Assembly (NCBI GenBank): GCA_903907925.1
Contig: CAIVQB010000016.1
Coordinates: 1-61,306, forward strand
DNA length: 61,306 nt
Reading direction: 5' to 3'
DNA from: an uncultured Verrucomicrobiota bacterium
GTDB taxonomy: Bacteria; Verrucomicrobiota; Verrucomicrobiia; Limisphaerales; UBA9464
Part shown: one piece after another, positions 8,614-17,827 of the stretch
Position numbering within the stretch: position 1 is the stretch's first letter
Layout: each line of letters starts with the position of its first letter
Program-made: the position numbers and the translations under genes
The notes under the pieces: generated by a model
What the model saw: only the letters and a program-made list of their open reading frames with translations
What the model was told of the DNA's origin: nothing
Database searches by the model: none

Positions 8614-10527
8614 GTGTCCTGCCGTCACCTCAAACTGCTGTTCCTGTGGCAAGCCTTCGCTTACGCCGTGTTCATCCTAACCAGCACCGGGATCATCACC
8701 GAGTGGGGCCGCTGGTATTCGTCCAATCCTCACTACCGACAACAAGTCGAGGCCTTTCTGAGAGGCGAACTCGCGCTCAGCCACAATCCAGTCGAGGCAA
8801 TCCACGATCTCACCTGGTCCTGTGGCGGGGTGCATCAGGTTTGGGGTCTGGGTATTCCACTTTGGAGATTGCCGTTTGAGGCCATGGCCCGCCTCTCCGG
8901 GCAGAGCTCATTTCCGGATCATTTCACGTTCGGAATTGCGTTGGTGCTGTGGGCATTCGTGGTACTGCGCGCCTTCCTCGCCGTGCCGCGTGAATCGGAT
9001 GACTCTCGCTGCGGCCTCGGGTTCGGGCGCGGACTGTTGTCGGTCATCCTAATCTTGTTGTGCCCCATTTTTCTCTCAACTTGTTCGGCCCGCTTCCAAG
9101 TCTACGAGGAGGCGGTGGCCTACGAGTTCATCTTTGCCATCGGACTACTGGCCGGCCTTGTTCGATTGTGGCGACGCCCGACGTGGCGCGGTTGCCATTG
9201 GCTCTGCGCAATTGCGGGATGCGGGGCATTGATACGTCCAACATTGTTGTTTTACGGCGGAGCAACGTGGATCGGAGCTCTGTGGATCATGACTCCGGAA
9301 GGACGCAGCCCGAAATGGGGACGAATCGCCATCTCCACCGCAGTCTTCGCCGCGGGGGGAGGGACCTTATTCGTGACCAACCGGGCCCGTTTCGGGTCCG
9401 GTTTTGAGTTCGGACACCGACTCAACCTGCAGACGCTCTTCGGCTCGGTGTATGCCACACGATTCGATCACCCATTCGCCCACGAATCGCTCTTTCCGGC
9501 GATTGGCGAACTCCTCGGACTCTTGTTTCGGGTCGGGTTCTTGAATGGCGGCGACTACTACTGCGAACGCTTCTTCCCCGGCCAATCGGCAACCGTCCGC
9601 TGGAGGGAATTGTATTTCACCACCTACGATCTGAGTTGGTTGCCACTCATTCTGGGCGGATGGGGGCTGGGACTGTACGCGGTCGGACGCTCGCTTCGAG
9701 TGCAGTCTCCGTTCCGCAAATCAACACCCATCGCTCCGCAACTAACTTCCACGACCCTCAACCGGTCCACCGTTCCCCTGCCCGGCATCGCCGCCGTCTG
9801 GTCGATCATTCCGGCAACGCTCCTTTGCGCCTTCTACCTACGTAATTGCGTCGTCTCGTCACGCTACCTCGCCGATCTCGGACCGGCTTTTTGCGCCGCG
9901 ATTGTTGCGCTCGTTTGGGGATGGCCCGTCGGCAACGCTGAAACTCGATGCGGAGGATCGGCGGCGGTAGCGCTTTTGGGTTGGCTGGGATTCCAGATCT
10001 TGACAGTCCGAAACTGCTACGGTCCACCGTCCGCTTTGACCGTTTCGGAAGTTGAAGCGCACCGTGTAAGGCCCGTTCTTTCGCCGGAGGCCATCGGTGA
10101 TCGATACGCTCTCCAAAATCTCACAACTCAAGGCGCAGCGGCGGCGGCGCAAGCTCCATACAAACAGCCGTGGGCCAGTATTCGCTACAACGGCGTGGGC
10201 TGGAATCATTACGACGGCTTCACCAAACCAGTGGTTATCGCCTTCGTAAATGACGCCCGATTCCTCGAACTAGATGTCCAAATCCGCCCGGGTGCCACGT
10301 CAACCGAATCGGACTGGCAATCGATTCAAGCGAAGATCGGCCTCGACCTCCTGACGCTGGAGTCCAACACCAACTTGACCAACGGGACTCGACGACTCCG
10401 CTTTGCCGTCTCAAAACCGGAACGCTATCAGCCAGGACTCCAAGTCGCGTTTTTGGCCTTCGGCTCTCCGGACCACTTGTCTGCAAATCTCAGTCCATTT
10501 CGCTTGCTCCAAATCCGTTGGAAATAG
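8614..10527 (+). CDS. large multi-pass membrane protein, unknown function
   Basis: The 637-residue protein starts with a membrane segment (LLFLWQAFAYAVFILTSTG) and has roughly ten predicted hydrophobic segments, the last near residue 440. A polar, probably extracytoplasmic C-terminal domain of about 190 residues follows. The early loop SCGGVHQVWGLGIPLWRLPF is distinctive. The layout resembles GT-C type glycosyltransferases or polyprenyl-phosphate-dependent mannosyltransferases, but no acidic DxD-type loop was identified, so this is a guess. The start is a GTG at 8614. It is the first gene of a run of same-strand genes leading to the GT2 and pseudopilin genes. Confidence 0.7.
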   Translation: MSCRHLKLLFLWQAFAYAVFILTSTGIITEWGRWYSSNPHYRQQVEAFLRGELALSHNPVEAIHDLTWSCGGVHQVWGLGIPLWRLPFEAMARLSGQSSFPDHFTFGIALVLWAFVVLRAFLAVPRESDDSRCGLGFGRGLLSVILILLCPIFLSTCSARFQVYEEAVAYEFIFAIGLLAGLVRLWRRPTWRGCHWLCAIAGCGALIRPTLLFYGGATWIGALWIMTPEGRSPKWGRIAISTAVFAAGGGTLFVTNRARFGSGFEFGHRLNLQTLFGSVYATRFDHPFAHESLFPAIGELLGLLFRVGFLNGGDYYCERFFPGQSATVRWRELYFTTYDLSWLPLILGGWGLGLYAVGRSLRVQSPFRKSTPIAPQLTSTTLNRSTVPLPGIAAVWSIIPATLLCAFYLRNCVVSSRYLADLGPAFCAAIVALVWGWPVGNAETRCGGSAAVALLGWLGFQILTVRNCYGPPSALTVSEVEAHRVRPVLSPEAIGDRYALQNLTTQGAAAAAQAPYKQPWASIRYNGVGWNHYDGFTKPVVIAFVNDARFLELDVQIRPGATSTESDWQSIQAKIGLDLLTLESNTNLTNGTRRLRFAVSKPERYQPGLQVAFLAFGSPDHLSANLSPFRLLQIRWK

Positions 10528-10685
10528 CGCCTCAACCAATGAAACGAAGGCTCAAGTCATTGTGTGCCCAAGACGAACAGTTGACGGCTAGTCGTTGAAT
10601 CTGCGACGTGAGATTGATTGCGCATGGAGGTGCCAAGATTCCAGTTCCCGGAAATAGCCAGAATTCCGGATGCCATTCCGATCCG

Positions 10686-11297
10686 ATGAGACCGCCCATT
10701 CCCGACACTCTTGGCGCGTGGCGACGGTTAGCCTGTTGCGGTGGTTTTAATGAACAACGAATGGCCGCTCGACTCCAGGTCACCACACGCACGCTCCAAC
10801 GCCACTGGCGGCGAATGCTACCGTGTTTGCTGGAGTCATGGCTGCAGGAACAGCGGCTGATCCAGGCCGTGCACTGGCTTGAATTGACGGGATCAGTAAA
10901 AGAGGCGGCATTCGAAGCCGGCTATTCGGATTCCGCGCAGTTTTGCCGGAAGTTTAAGCAATGGCATGGGGTGACTCCGGGCCAGCATTTTCGCCGTTTC
11001 AGCAGTCAGTGTTCACTGTGGTCGAACAGGCAACTCCATTCCTCCCTTGTGCGACTCCAAACCGAGGCCCGTCAGTTCGCCGAAGACATCCGGAAAAACC
11101 TCACTCGACGTATCAAAGTGACCGACGTGCCATCAAAGGCCCCTCGGATCAATCGCTGGCAATTCTCATCCGATCAGCCGCATTCCCTCCCACGATCCGA
11201 TCAAACGATTGCTGGGTCTTGCCCGACAGCAGGTCGGGAACGAAGCCGTCTCGCGGATAGCCCCAATCCACCGCTTTCACACCAGATTTCGCCCTAG
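10686..11297 (+). CDS. stand-alone AraC-type HTH protein
   Basis: Residues around 20-105 form a two-helix-turn-helix AraC/XylS DNA-binding domain. The first HTH is AARLQVTTRTLQRHWRRML, the linker LLESWLQEQRLIQAVHWLEL, and the second HTH VKEAAFEAGYSDSAQFCRKF followed by KQWHGVTPGQHFRRF. There is no room for a ligand-binding domain. The C-terminal tail of about 90 residues is unlike known domains, and its last codons overlap the direct repeat at 11265-11391. The frame is open from 10608; the ATG at 10686 is preferred. It is likely a transcription regulator for the downstream exported-protein block. Confidence 0.7.
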   Translation: MRPPIPDTLGAWRRLACCGGFNEQRMAARLQVTTRTLQRHWRRMLPCLLESWLQEQRLIQAVHWLELTGSVKEAAFEAGYSDSAQFCRKFKQWHGVTPGQHFRRFSSQCSLWSNRQLHSSLVRLQTEARQFAEDIRKNLTRRIKVTDVPSKAPRINRWQFSSDQPHSLPRSDQTIAGSCPTAGRERSRLADSPNPPLSHQISP

Positions 11298-11391
11298 GTC
11301 AATTAGCCGGTCTTCCGTTCCCGCTTCGATCGAATTAGAAAGAACACTGTCGCCAATAGAGGTGGGCTCCTGCCCGGTGTGGAGAATCGTC
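11265..11391 (+). repeat. direct repeat, copy 1
   Basis: About 127 bp here aligns almost without gaps to 15859-15984. Shared landmarks in order are aatcc-ccgc, agatttcgc, ggtcaat, cggt-ttcc, tcgaatta, gtcgccaat-gaggt and gaatcgtc, with overall identity of roughly 70-75% by eye. Copy 1 overlaps the 3' end of the AraC-type gene and precedes the MauE/DoxX-like gene by 95 bp; copy 2 follows the pseudopilin. It could be a mobile-module boundary, a duplicated regulatory region or an intergenic repeat family. Confidence 0.65.
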
Positions 11392-11485
11392 TGTATCGCA
11401 ACTGAATCTAACAGACCCATTGCCAGGCCGCGGGCACCTACCGAGTACATCGCTCTATTCGCCGTCGGAAACCGCTTGATATATC

Positions 11486-11941
11486 ATGTCTGCAAAGATC
11501 AAAGAAGCCTATTTCCGGCTGTCAGCTGTTCTCCTCCTCGCAACCGGAGTCGTCAAGGTTGTCAGCGCGTTTTCGGACTCACGGCTGCTACAGCAACTCA
11601 ACCCAATATTTGGGATATCCAACGGCTGGGTATTTGCATTCATTGGGACAATAGAGATCTACATCGCCAGTGCCGTCGCCTTTTCACGCAACTCTCTTCT
11701 TCGGACGTCGCTGCTTGCTCTTCTTGTAACCGGATTTCTCGCTTACCGATCGGCCCTCGTCGTCTTGCACATTCCGGGTCCCTGCAAATGCCTCGGAGCA
11801 GCCACCGAATGGATCCCTGTACTGGCCGTCTACGAAACACCGCTGATGAACGCCACGCTCGGATTCTTGGCGCTCAGCTATGGATTCCTACTGATGGCCG
11901 CACTCAGACCAAGGAAACCGAAACCGTCGGTATCGACTTAA
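11486..11941 (+). CDS. MauE/DoxX-like four-TM membrane protein with CxC motif
   Basis: The 151-residue protein has four hydrophobic segments: LSAVLLLATGVVKVV, WVFAFIGTIEIYIASAVAF, LLALLVTGFLAYRSALVVL and a C-terminal LGFLALSYGFLLMAAL. A GPCKCLG motif lies between TM3 and TM4, with two cysteines spaced CxC. This layout matches redox-associated MauE/DoxX membrane proteins, whose founding member helps disulfide formation in methylamine dehydrogenase (family knowledge). The next gene encodes an exported protein with 16 mature cysteines, so a role in its oxidative folding is a reasonable inference. The genes are separated by only 34 bp. Confidence 0.6.
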   Translation: MSAKIKEAYFRLSAVLLLATGVVKVVSAFSDSRLLQQLNPIFGISNGWVFAFIGTIEIYIASAVAFSRNSLLRTSLLALLVTGFLAYRSALVVLHIPGPCKCLGAATEWIPVLAVYETPLMNATLGFLALSYGFLLMAALRPRKPKPSVST

Positions 11942-11975
11942 TATCACCATCCACAGCTCACAACAAACACACAAT

Positions 11976-12494
11976 ATGAAGAACCTACTCACCTCGCTCT
12001 GCATTCTGATAACGCTCCTCTGCATCGGGCCGGGAGCTCCCAGCACTGTCCTGGCAAGTGGCGCTTGCTACGGCATCACATGGATACCGGCCAAACAGGC
12101 CGCCTGCCAATGCAATGGGTTCACTCTCGGTGCCTGCAATTCCACGTCAACATCAGTCTCGCAGGGACACTACGTCTGCACCACTTCTGGCAATTTCGAC
12201 CACTGTATCAACGTCGGGCAAGACAGAGGAGGCCTTTTCAAATGCGATCAAAGCTACAACTGGAGAGTAATTCTCACCTGCTCTTTGGGTGCGGTGGGTT
12301 GTGCCGCTGCCTGCCTCGCCGCAGAAACTGGCATTGGTCTCGCGGCCTGCCTCGCATGCGTTGCGGCGATCAGTCCCGCCTGCCAAGGCTGCGCGATTCT
12401 CTCCTGCGATCTAAATCCGATCGCAATTGGTCAAAACGTTCAGCCCGTCGCGATTGACTACGGCGGGAGCTGCACCTTGTTGACCGCTCTCTGA
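11976..12494 (+). CDS. exported cysteine-rich protein, possible halocin C8-like peptide precursor
   Basis: The 172-residue protein has a signal peptide (MKNLLTSLCILITLLCIGPG to about residue 30). The mature part carries 16 cysteines. A polar Cys-containing middle segment is followed by a hydrophobic Cys/Ala/Gly-rich stretch at about residues 107-147 (TCSLGAVGCAAACLAA, then ACLACVAAISPACQGC and AILSCD). The stretch resembles the C-terminal cores of halocin C8-type peptides and other hydrophobic disulfide-rich antimicrobials; the resemblance is by eye only. A structural envelope protein is an equally open alternative. The upstream MauE-like gene suggests disulfide bonding. Confidence 0.6.
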   Translation: MKNLLTSLCILITLLCIGPGAPSTVLASGACYGITWIPAKQAACQCNGFTLGACNSTSTSVSQGHYVCTTSGNFDHCINVGQDRGGLFKCDQSYNWRVILTCSLGAVGCAAACLAAETGIGLAACLACVAAISPACQGCAILSCDLNPIAIGQNVQPVAIDYGGSCTLLTAL

Positions 12495-12611
12495 CGCCGT
12501 CAGCACGAGATCTCTCCCCACCGCAGAACTTGAACCCGCTTACCAGCAAACCCCCGAGCGATTTCCACCGAAATGATTCGTCGCATCCGACGGGACCAAC
12601 CTTCTCATCCC

Positions 12612-13912
12612 ATGACACAATCGTCGTCCAAATATTCGATGATCGAATTGCGGAGCTCAAGAATCATCCTCATCCTGTTGGGATTCATCTTGGTTCCTTT
12701 CTTCGCAGCAAAAGCTGACAATACTACGCCACAAGATATTGCATTGCTCTACGGCTTCCTGACGAAGCCCCTTCCGGACGAGTTTACGCTTACGGCAGTG
12801 GTTTGCTTGGAAGAATTGCCTTGGACCGAGGATCAAGTCCAAAAAGAGGTGAAAAGCCAGGAGCAGGCTTTCCGGGAAACGGATAGACTCGTCAGTCCGG
12901 AAACACAAAAGGAACTCCACCTTTTGCGGACGGCGGGCATTCGTCGCGCACACACTGGGAAGCGGTGGATGCTGTGGCGGGAATACCGTTCCAGGGGGGC
13001 CTACCGTTTGGATTCGACGGAATTGTGGGACAAGGCCCCAACGGCGGCGATCACCAACGATGTGGAACAGATCCAATTCGAGGAACGCCGGGTTAATACG
13101 GAGAAGCACTCGAAGGAATTCCTTGCCGGCATCAACGTGTTCACGATCTCAGACGTCCATCATACTGCGATGGCAAGCATGAACGCCGGATCCAGATGGG
13201 CCGAGACAGAAATGTGGCAATCCATTTCGATTGAACCACAATTCGCACTACCCGTTGTCGCCGCCCTTATGGAACGGCCCGATCCACGGGTCGCCGATCG
13301 ATTGAAAGGAATCAACGGATCTTTTGCCGGGCTTGCTCCGGACCTCGACAAAGTGAACATCATGGCATCCGGAAAGGATCCGAACTGGACGGTAAACAAA
13401 TCGACCTCCGCTTTGAGTGGCTCCAACGGGGTGAGCTTCACTCTTCGGGAACAAAATGCGCACCAGGAGCCTCCATCACCTATGCATTTGATTCCGACGC
13501 GTTGACCAACCTGAGGCTTTACACGGCAGAGTCGGCCAAGGGATCCCGAATTCGGGTGGAACGGACAGGATTCAAAGCTCCCGGGGTTCCCTCCCAGTGG
13601 ATTACCGACAAATGGAACGACAAAGGGGAGCACTCTCGCAGTACGTTCGAAATCCTCGAATACACCCCCTCGATCCCGGGCACCCGCGAAGCAATCTTCG
13701 GCTTCAACTATCCGACAAACTACGTCGTCACTAAGAGCTTTCCCGACGGGAGAAACGAGTTCGTCCAAAATCCAATGGGAGTGAAGATGTACCAGCCTGC
13801 CGCCGGCACTGACGTATCCAGGAGGCTGGGTTGGCCCTTCCTCCTGTTTTGCGTCCTGTCGGCGCCTCCGGTCGCGATAGCCTGTTTCAAGCTGCGAACC
13901 CGGAGAGGTTAG
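12612..13912 (+). pseudogene. exported C-terminally anchored hypothetical protein, frameshifted
   Basis: Two overlapping frames together read as one protein of about 433 residues. The first half starts at 12612 (or 12639) with a signal peptide (IILILLGFILVPFFAAKADN) and is convincing up to about 13350. From about 13375 the sense-bearing frame is one nucleotide back: it reads GSELDGKQIDLRFEWLQRGE, then ASITYAFDSDALTNLRLYT, and runs to 13912. It ends with a hydrophobic anchor (WPFLLFCVLSAPPVAIACF) and basic residues. The apparent -1 shift lies at about 13350-13380. It may be a sequencing indel, an inactivating mutation or, less likely, programmed frameshifting. No catalytic motif is recognised. 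Confidence 0.6.
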
Positions 13913-13969
13913 CCTCCACATCGCAGACATTTTCGGCCCAAAGCCCGGAACGGGACCAGGCTAGAGACT

Positions 13970-14854
13970 ATGAACCTCCCTTCAAATCCGAGTGTCTTGG
14001 ATTCCAAGGTGGAGGGTCTCCATTCGATGGGATCACTCGCCGTTCTCATTCCCGTGTTCAATGAGGCACCAACAATCCGGGAGATCATCGGTCGGGTTTT
14101 GGCAAAGAGCTTTGTCTCAGAGGTGGTCGTCGTCGACGACGGATCAACTGACGGAGTCTACGACCTTCTAACCACCCAAGGAACTCGGAATGAACGTGTT
14201 AAGATTATAAAGCACATCGGGAATCGTGGGAAGGGCGCGGCGATCCGAACGGCTCTTTCCCATTCGGATTCGGCGTTGGTCCTGATTCAGGATGCGGATT
14301 TGGAATACGATCCTGTCGACTACAAAAAGCTTGTCGAATGCATGCAACATTCCACAACGGCTATCGTTTACGGCTCCCGATTCATGAGGGAATCCCATGT
14401 CACCGCCTCTTCAAGCTGGCAGAATTCGGGCAATCGACTGCTGACACGGTTCGGGAACTGGGTGACGGGCCAAACTCTCACTGACGAGGCCACCTGCTAT
14501 AAGCTGTTTCGGCGGGAGATTCTGGAACAAATGAACCTGCAGGAGGACGGCTTTGGATTTTGTCCCGAGGTGACAGCAAAGGCTGGTCGCTTGGGCATCA
14601 GAATACTGGAGGTTCCGATCAGCTATCGCCCTCGCAATAGGCGCGAGGGAAAGAAGATCCGCATCTGGCACGGGTTCGAGGCTTTGTGGTGCCTGCTGAA
14701 GTACACCTGGTTTGACCGTAGTTTGGTCGCGGAAACGCCCCACCGAGTGAATGCAGTTAGACGCCGATACTGTGAGTTACCCAGACCGATGTATCCCGGC
14801 CCGAGCGAGGCGAATACCCGGCTTCGGAGCGCGGGCGAAGGAGATTCCAAATGA
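13970..14854 (+). CDS. family 2 glycosyltransferase (dolichyl-phosphate sugar transferase-like)
   Basis: The 294-residue protein is a GT-A fold GT2 enzyme. [18 protein letters not shown] and [10 protein letters not shown] form the nucleotide-binding start, [13 protein letters not shown] follows, and QDADLEYDP supplies the DxD-type metal site. SRFMRES and the late [12 protein letters not shown] motif resemble DPM1/GtrB-type enzymes that load sugars onto polyprenyl phosphate. It lacks long membrane segments, so it is probably membrane-associated. An internal ATG at residue 20 ([10 protein letters not shown]) could be the true start. It overlaps the pseudopilin gene by 4 nt (ATGA), indicating translational coupling and suggesting a role in glycosylating exported proteins of this block. 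Confidence 0.88.
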   Translation: MNLPSNPSVLDSKVEGLHSMGSLAVLIPVFNEAPTIREIIGRVLAKSFVSEVVVVDDGSTDGVYDLLTTQGTRNERVKIIKHIGNRGKGAAIRTALSHSDSALVLIQDADLEYDPVDYKKLVECMQHSTTAIVYGSRFMRESHVTASSSWQNSGNRLLTRFGNWVTGQTLTDEATCYKLFRREILEQMNLQEDGFGFCPEVTAKAGRLGIRILEVPISYRPRNRREGKKIRIWHGFEALWCLLKYTWFDRSLVAETPHRVNAVRRRYCELPRPMYPGPSEANTRLRSAGEGDSK

Positions 14855-15684
14855 ATCCCATTGATCGAAGCCGGTTGGGGCGATTTGTTTCAGGATTCAC
14901 ACTCATCGAGTTGGTCGTGGTGATGGGAATCATCGCCATTCTCGCCGGGTTGTTGCTTCCCGCACTCGCTACGGCTCAGGGAACCGGAAGACGGATCGCC
15001 TGCATCAGCAACCATCGTCAGCTTGCGCTCGCGTGGCAGCAGTACGCCTCCGATAACAGTCAGGCATTGGTTTGGACGGTCGATGATGGAGACAATGTCC
15101 GTTTCACAAATTGGGTCGCCGGTCACCTCGGACGGGCCGATGAAGCAACGAATACCACCCTGCTGGCTGACCGTCGGCGTTCGTTGTTCGCGGCGTACAT
15201 CCCGACACCGGGAATCTACCGATGTCCGGCCGATCCCAGCCGATTCTGTCGAAGCGTGTCGATGAACAATCGCCTCAATCCCGTGCGCGTCGTGGGTTCC
15301 GTTCTCGCGGTGGGCGGCTACGGCACCAACTTTTCCATCTACCGGAAGCTTCCCGAAATCAACAATGCCGCAGGAATCTTTGTCATCCTGGACGAACGGT
15401 ACGACAGCATCAACGAAGCCAATTTCGCGTCGGATCTCAGCAATACCGGCACGCTAAGTGGGGATGGTGTTCCGTCGCCGTTTTGGTGGTTGGACACCCC
15501 TGCCGGCTACCATCGAAAGGCGATCAATCTAAGCTTTGCCGATGGCCACGTCGAATCTCACACATGGCAACGGGCGACGACACTGGGTCCGATCGGGAAG
15601 ACTGGTTTTCGTCACACCACTGCCGATGATCCGGACTGCGCTTGGTTGCAGCGGCGCGCTTCCGAACGGGTGAGGGTTCATTAG
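14851..15684 (+). CDS. prepilin-type pseudopilin with H-X9-DG motif
   Basis: The 277-residue protein has a type IV prepilin leader cut between G15 and F16, with the conserved Glu at position +5 (E20) in [19 protein letters not shown]. The segment [20 protein letters not shown] follows the N-terminal helix. The C-terminal part contains H-X9-DG ([13 protein letters not shown]). This architecture is characteristic of Planctomycetota/Verrucomicrobiota pseudopilin-like proteins that occur in many copies per genome. It should be processed by a prepilin peptidase that is not encoded here. Its start codon overlaps the GT2 stop. Confidence 0.9.
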   Translation: MNPIDRSRLGRFVSGFTLIELVVVMGIIAILAGLLLPALATAQGTGRRIACISNHRQLALAWQQYASDNSQALVWTVDDGDNVRFTNWVAGHLGRADEATNTTLLADRRRSLFAAYIPTPGIYRCPADPSRFCRSVSMNNRLNPVRVVGSVLAVGGYGTNFSIYRKLPEINNAAGIFVILDERYDSINEANFASDLSNTGTLSGDGVPSPFWWLDTPAGYHRKAINLSFADGHVESHTWQRATTLGPIGKTGFRHTTADDPDCAWLQRRASERVRVH

Positions 15685-15858
15685 GGTGTCGAATTTCGAA
15701 TCAGCGATTCAACTTCGGCAGCGACCCGATTGCCCCTTACTCGGTCCGGCCCGTCGCCGAAAACCGAGCCAGGACACCCACTCTCCCTGGCTTTTAGGAA
15801 CGGTAAATCCCGGCAGTCGGGCCATCCGTCGGGTCAAAGACCGGACCTCACAACGACA

Positions 15859-15984
15859 AATCCTCCGCATCCACAGCAGATTTCGCTCTGGGTCAATCGA
15901 ACGGTGTTCCACCCGGGTGTCGCTCGAATTATAACAAACGAGTCGCCAATGGAGGTCGATCGGGGCCCGGAGTCGCGAATCGTC
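15859..15984 (+). repeat. direct repeat, copy 2, in a 638-bp gene-free gap
   Basis: This is the partner of 11265-11391, in the same orientation. Conserved blocks include agatttcgctctgggtcaat, tcgaatta and gtcgccaatggaggt. Weaker similarity may continue to about 16050 (ccgggcaccca here, gcgggcaccta in copy 1). The rest of 15685-16322 contains no convincing gene. It has a run of eight or more G at about 16081 and a tandem cccactca-type tract at 16235-16297. Confidence 0.65.
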
Positions 15985-16234
15985 GATCGCGGAGATTTAC
16001 ACATGAGTCTGCGTGATTTACGCGTTCCCGATTCCGGGCACCCATCGTATAAATCCTGCCAGACGGCGTTAAATCCAAAGGGGGGGGGTCAGCGGTGAAC
16101 GAAGCGCGCGGGTTGGCGGGCTCGGGGACCGCGTGAACGCAGAACTCCGCGGGGGCGGGCGCAAATCGTTGGCGATGCCCAGGGCTGGTATGGGACGGCC
16201 CTTTGACCCTGAGGCCAGGCAGACGGGCCGTTCT

Positions 16235-16297
16235 CACCTACTCACCCACTCACCCACTCGCCCACTGGCTCACTCGCCCACTCCCCCACTCACCTTC
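16235..16297. repeat. short tandem repeat, cccactca-type
   Basis: About seven imperfect 8-12-nt units built on 'ctcaccca / cgcccact' follow one another just downstream of the TolC-type gene (minus strand). The tract is likely a replication-slippage product; no regulatory role is evident. Confidence 0.6.
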
Positions 16298-16322
16298 CCA
16301 TCTTCTCGTCTTCGTTGTTCCT

Positions 16323-17759
16323 CTACTTGTCCGCGCGGAGTTGCGTCGCGGCACCCATGGCGCGCTCGAGGCGGGCCCACGCGACGGCGTCGTCGCGGGA
16401 GCCCTGGGCGTAGGTGGAGCGGGATTCGGTCAGCGCGGTTTGGGCGCTCAACACTTCGAGTTGAGTGCCGCTGCCGGCTTCGGCGCGGGCGTTCGCCAAT
16501 CGCAGGGCTTCCTCGGCCTGTTCGATCACTTTGGCCTGGGATTCCAAGACTTCGCGGGCTTCGCGGAAGCTGGAATGCGCGGTTCGCACTTCGAGTTCGA
16601 TCTTGCGGGAGATGTCGTCGGTTTCGATCCGCGCTTTTTGCCGACGGGCTTTCGCGGCGTCGATGTTGCCGCGGGTCAACCCGCCGTCCCAGATCGCCCA
16701 ATCCACCCGGGCACCCACGGTCCAGCCGTCGACGTAGGAACTGAAATCCTCGACGAAGGTCCGGCTCTGCCATCCCCAGCCGCCACCGACCGACACCACC
16801 GGCAACCGGCCGGCCTTGGCCTGGACGATGTCCTCGTTCCGCAGCGATTCCTGGGCGCGCAAGGCGGTCAACTCCGGTCGATTGGCCAATGCCCGACCGA
16901 TGGCCTGAATCAGGCTGACGTCGGCCGCGCGCGTCTCCAGTTTGCCGGAAAGCTGCAACGGAATGTCTTCCACGCCATCGTTGGGAATGTTCCAGCCCAA
17001 CTGGGTCGCGAGTGTGTTCTTGGCGATCCGATGCGAATTCCGCGCGCGAATCAGCCGGGGCTTGGCATTCGCCAGTTCGACCTCGGCACGCAGAACGTTG
17101 AAACGAGGAACGGTCCCCGCCTCGTACCGACGCCGCGCATCGGTGAGTTCCTGTTCCAACAGGTGAACCGAGGCTTCCTGGGTCTTGATCAATTCGGCGG
17201 CGAGCAGGACATCATCGTAGGCAATGCGGACATTCAGCAGGGTTTCCTCGACCAATGCCTGGTAGTTCGCGAGCGCGGCCTCGCGAGTCCATTTCATGCT
17301 GCGCAGCGAGGACGCGATCTTGCCGCCAGCGTAGATCGGTTGGGTGACCTGGATGGTGGTGTTCCAATTCTTGTCGCTCTGGAACTTGAGGCCCGGGGTG
17401 CCCGCGAACGGCACCGATTCGATCCGACCGCCGTCCAATGAATTCACCGCTCCACCAGCCGTCAATCGAGGCAGGGCGGCAGCACGCAATTGCACCGCGA
17501 CGCCAAGACTTTCTTCAATGTCCTGCTTGCCCTTGAGAATGGCCGGACTTTGTTGCAACGCCTTTTCCAAGGCATCCTGCAGGCTCAACGGCGTGCTGGG
17601 CCAGGCCACGGCGGGCTTGGATGCAGACATCGTCGGGGCAGAAGCGGCTGCGGGTGCCGGGGCTCCGGACATCCGACTGGGAAGTGCGGCGGCGGCCAGC
17701 AGGGTGCCGAACGCGAGTGCGGCGGGAATTCGGGCGGACGACGACGAAATGTGTCTCAT
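16323..17759 (-). CDS. TolC family outer membrane efflux protein
   Basis: The 478-residue protein from the ATG at 17759 has a signal-peptide-like start (MRHISSSSARIPAALAFGTL). Two outer-membrane-efflux repeats follow, with typical helices such as LSLQDALEKALQQSPAILKG, QVTQPIYAGGKIASSLRSMK and ARRRYEAGTVPRFNVLRAEV. It is predicted to be the trimeric outer-membrane channel for the exporter encoded just upstream. It is the last gene of the operon tetR-permease-ferredoxin-ATPase-adaptor-tolC, with a 68-bp gap to the adaptor. The frame is open to 17831, but the extra 24 residues do not look like a signal sequence. Confidence 0.9.
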   Translation of the reverse strand: MRHISSSSARIPAALAFGTLLAAAALPSRMSGAPAPAAASAPTMSASKPAVAWPSTPLSLQDALEKALQQSPAILKGKQDIEESLGVAVQLRAAALPRLTAGGAVNSLDGGRIESVPFAGTPGLKFQSDKNWNTTIQVTQPIYAGGKIASSLRSMKWTREAALANYQALVEETLLNVRIAYDDVLLAAELIKTQEASVHLLEQELTDARRRYEAGTVPRFNVLRAEVELANAKPRLIRARNSHRIAKNTLATQLGWNIPNDGVEDIPLQLSGKLETRAADVSLIQAIGRALANRPELTALRAQESLRNEDIVQAKAGRLPVVSVGGGWGWQSRTFVEDFSSYVDGWTVGARVDWAIWDGGLTRGNIDAAKARRQKARIETDDISRKIELEVRTAHSSFREAREVLESQAKVIEQAEEALRLANARAEAGSGTQLEVLSAQTALTESRSTYAQGSRDDAVAWARLERAMGAATQLRADK

Positions 17760-17827
17760 TGAAGTGGCAAGTTGGAGGCCGGGCGGGATGGGGTCAAATC
17801 GGACTTCGAAGCAGGATTTGCGTTGAA

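Noticed and set aside
16235-16297. Possible CRISPR-like array
   Set aside because: Units are 8-12 nt and contiguous, with no spacers; a simple tandem repeat. No cas genes are present.
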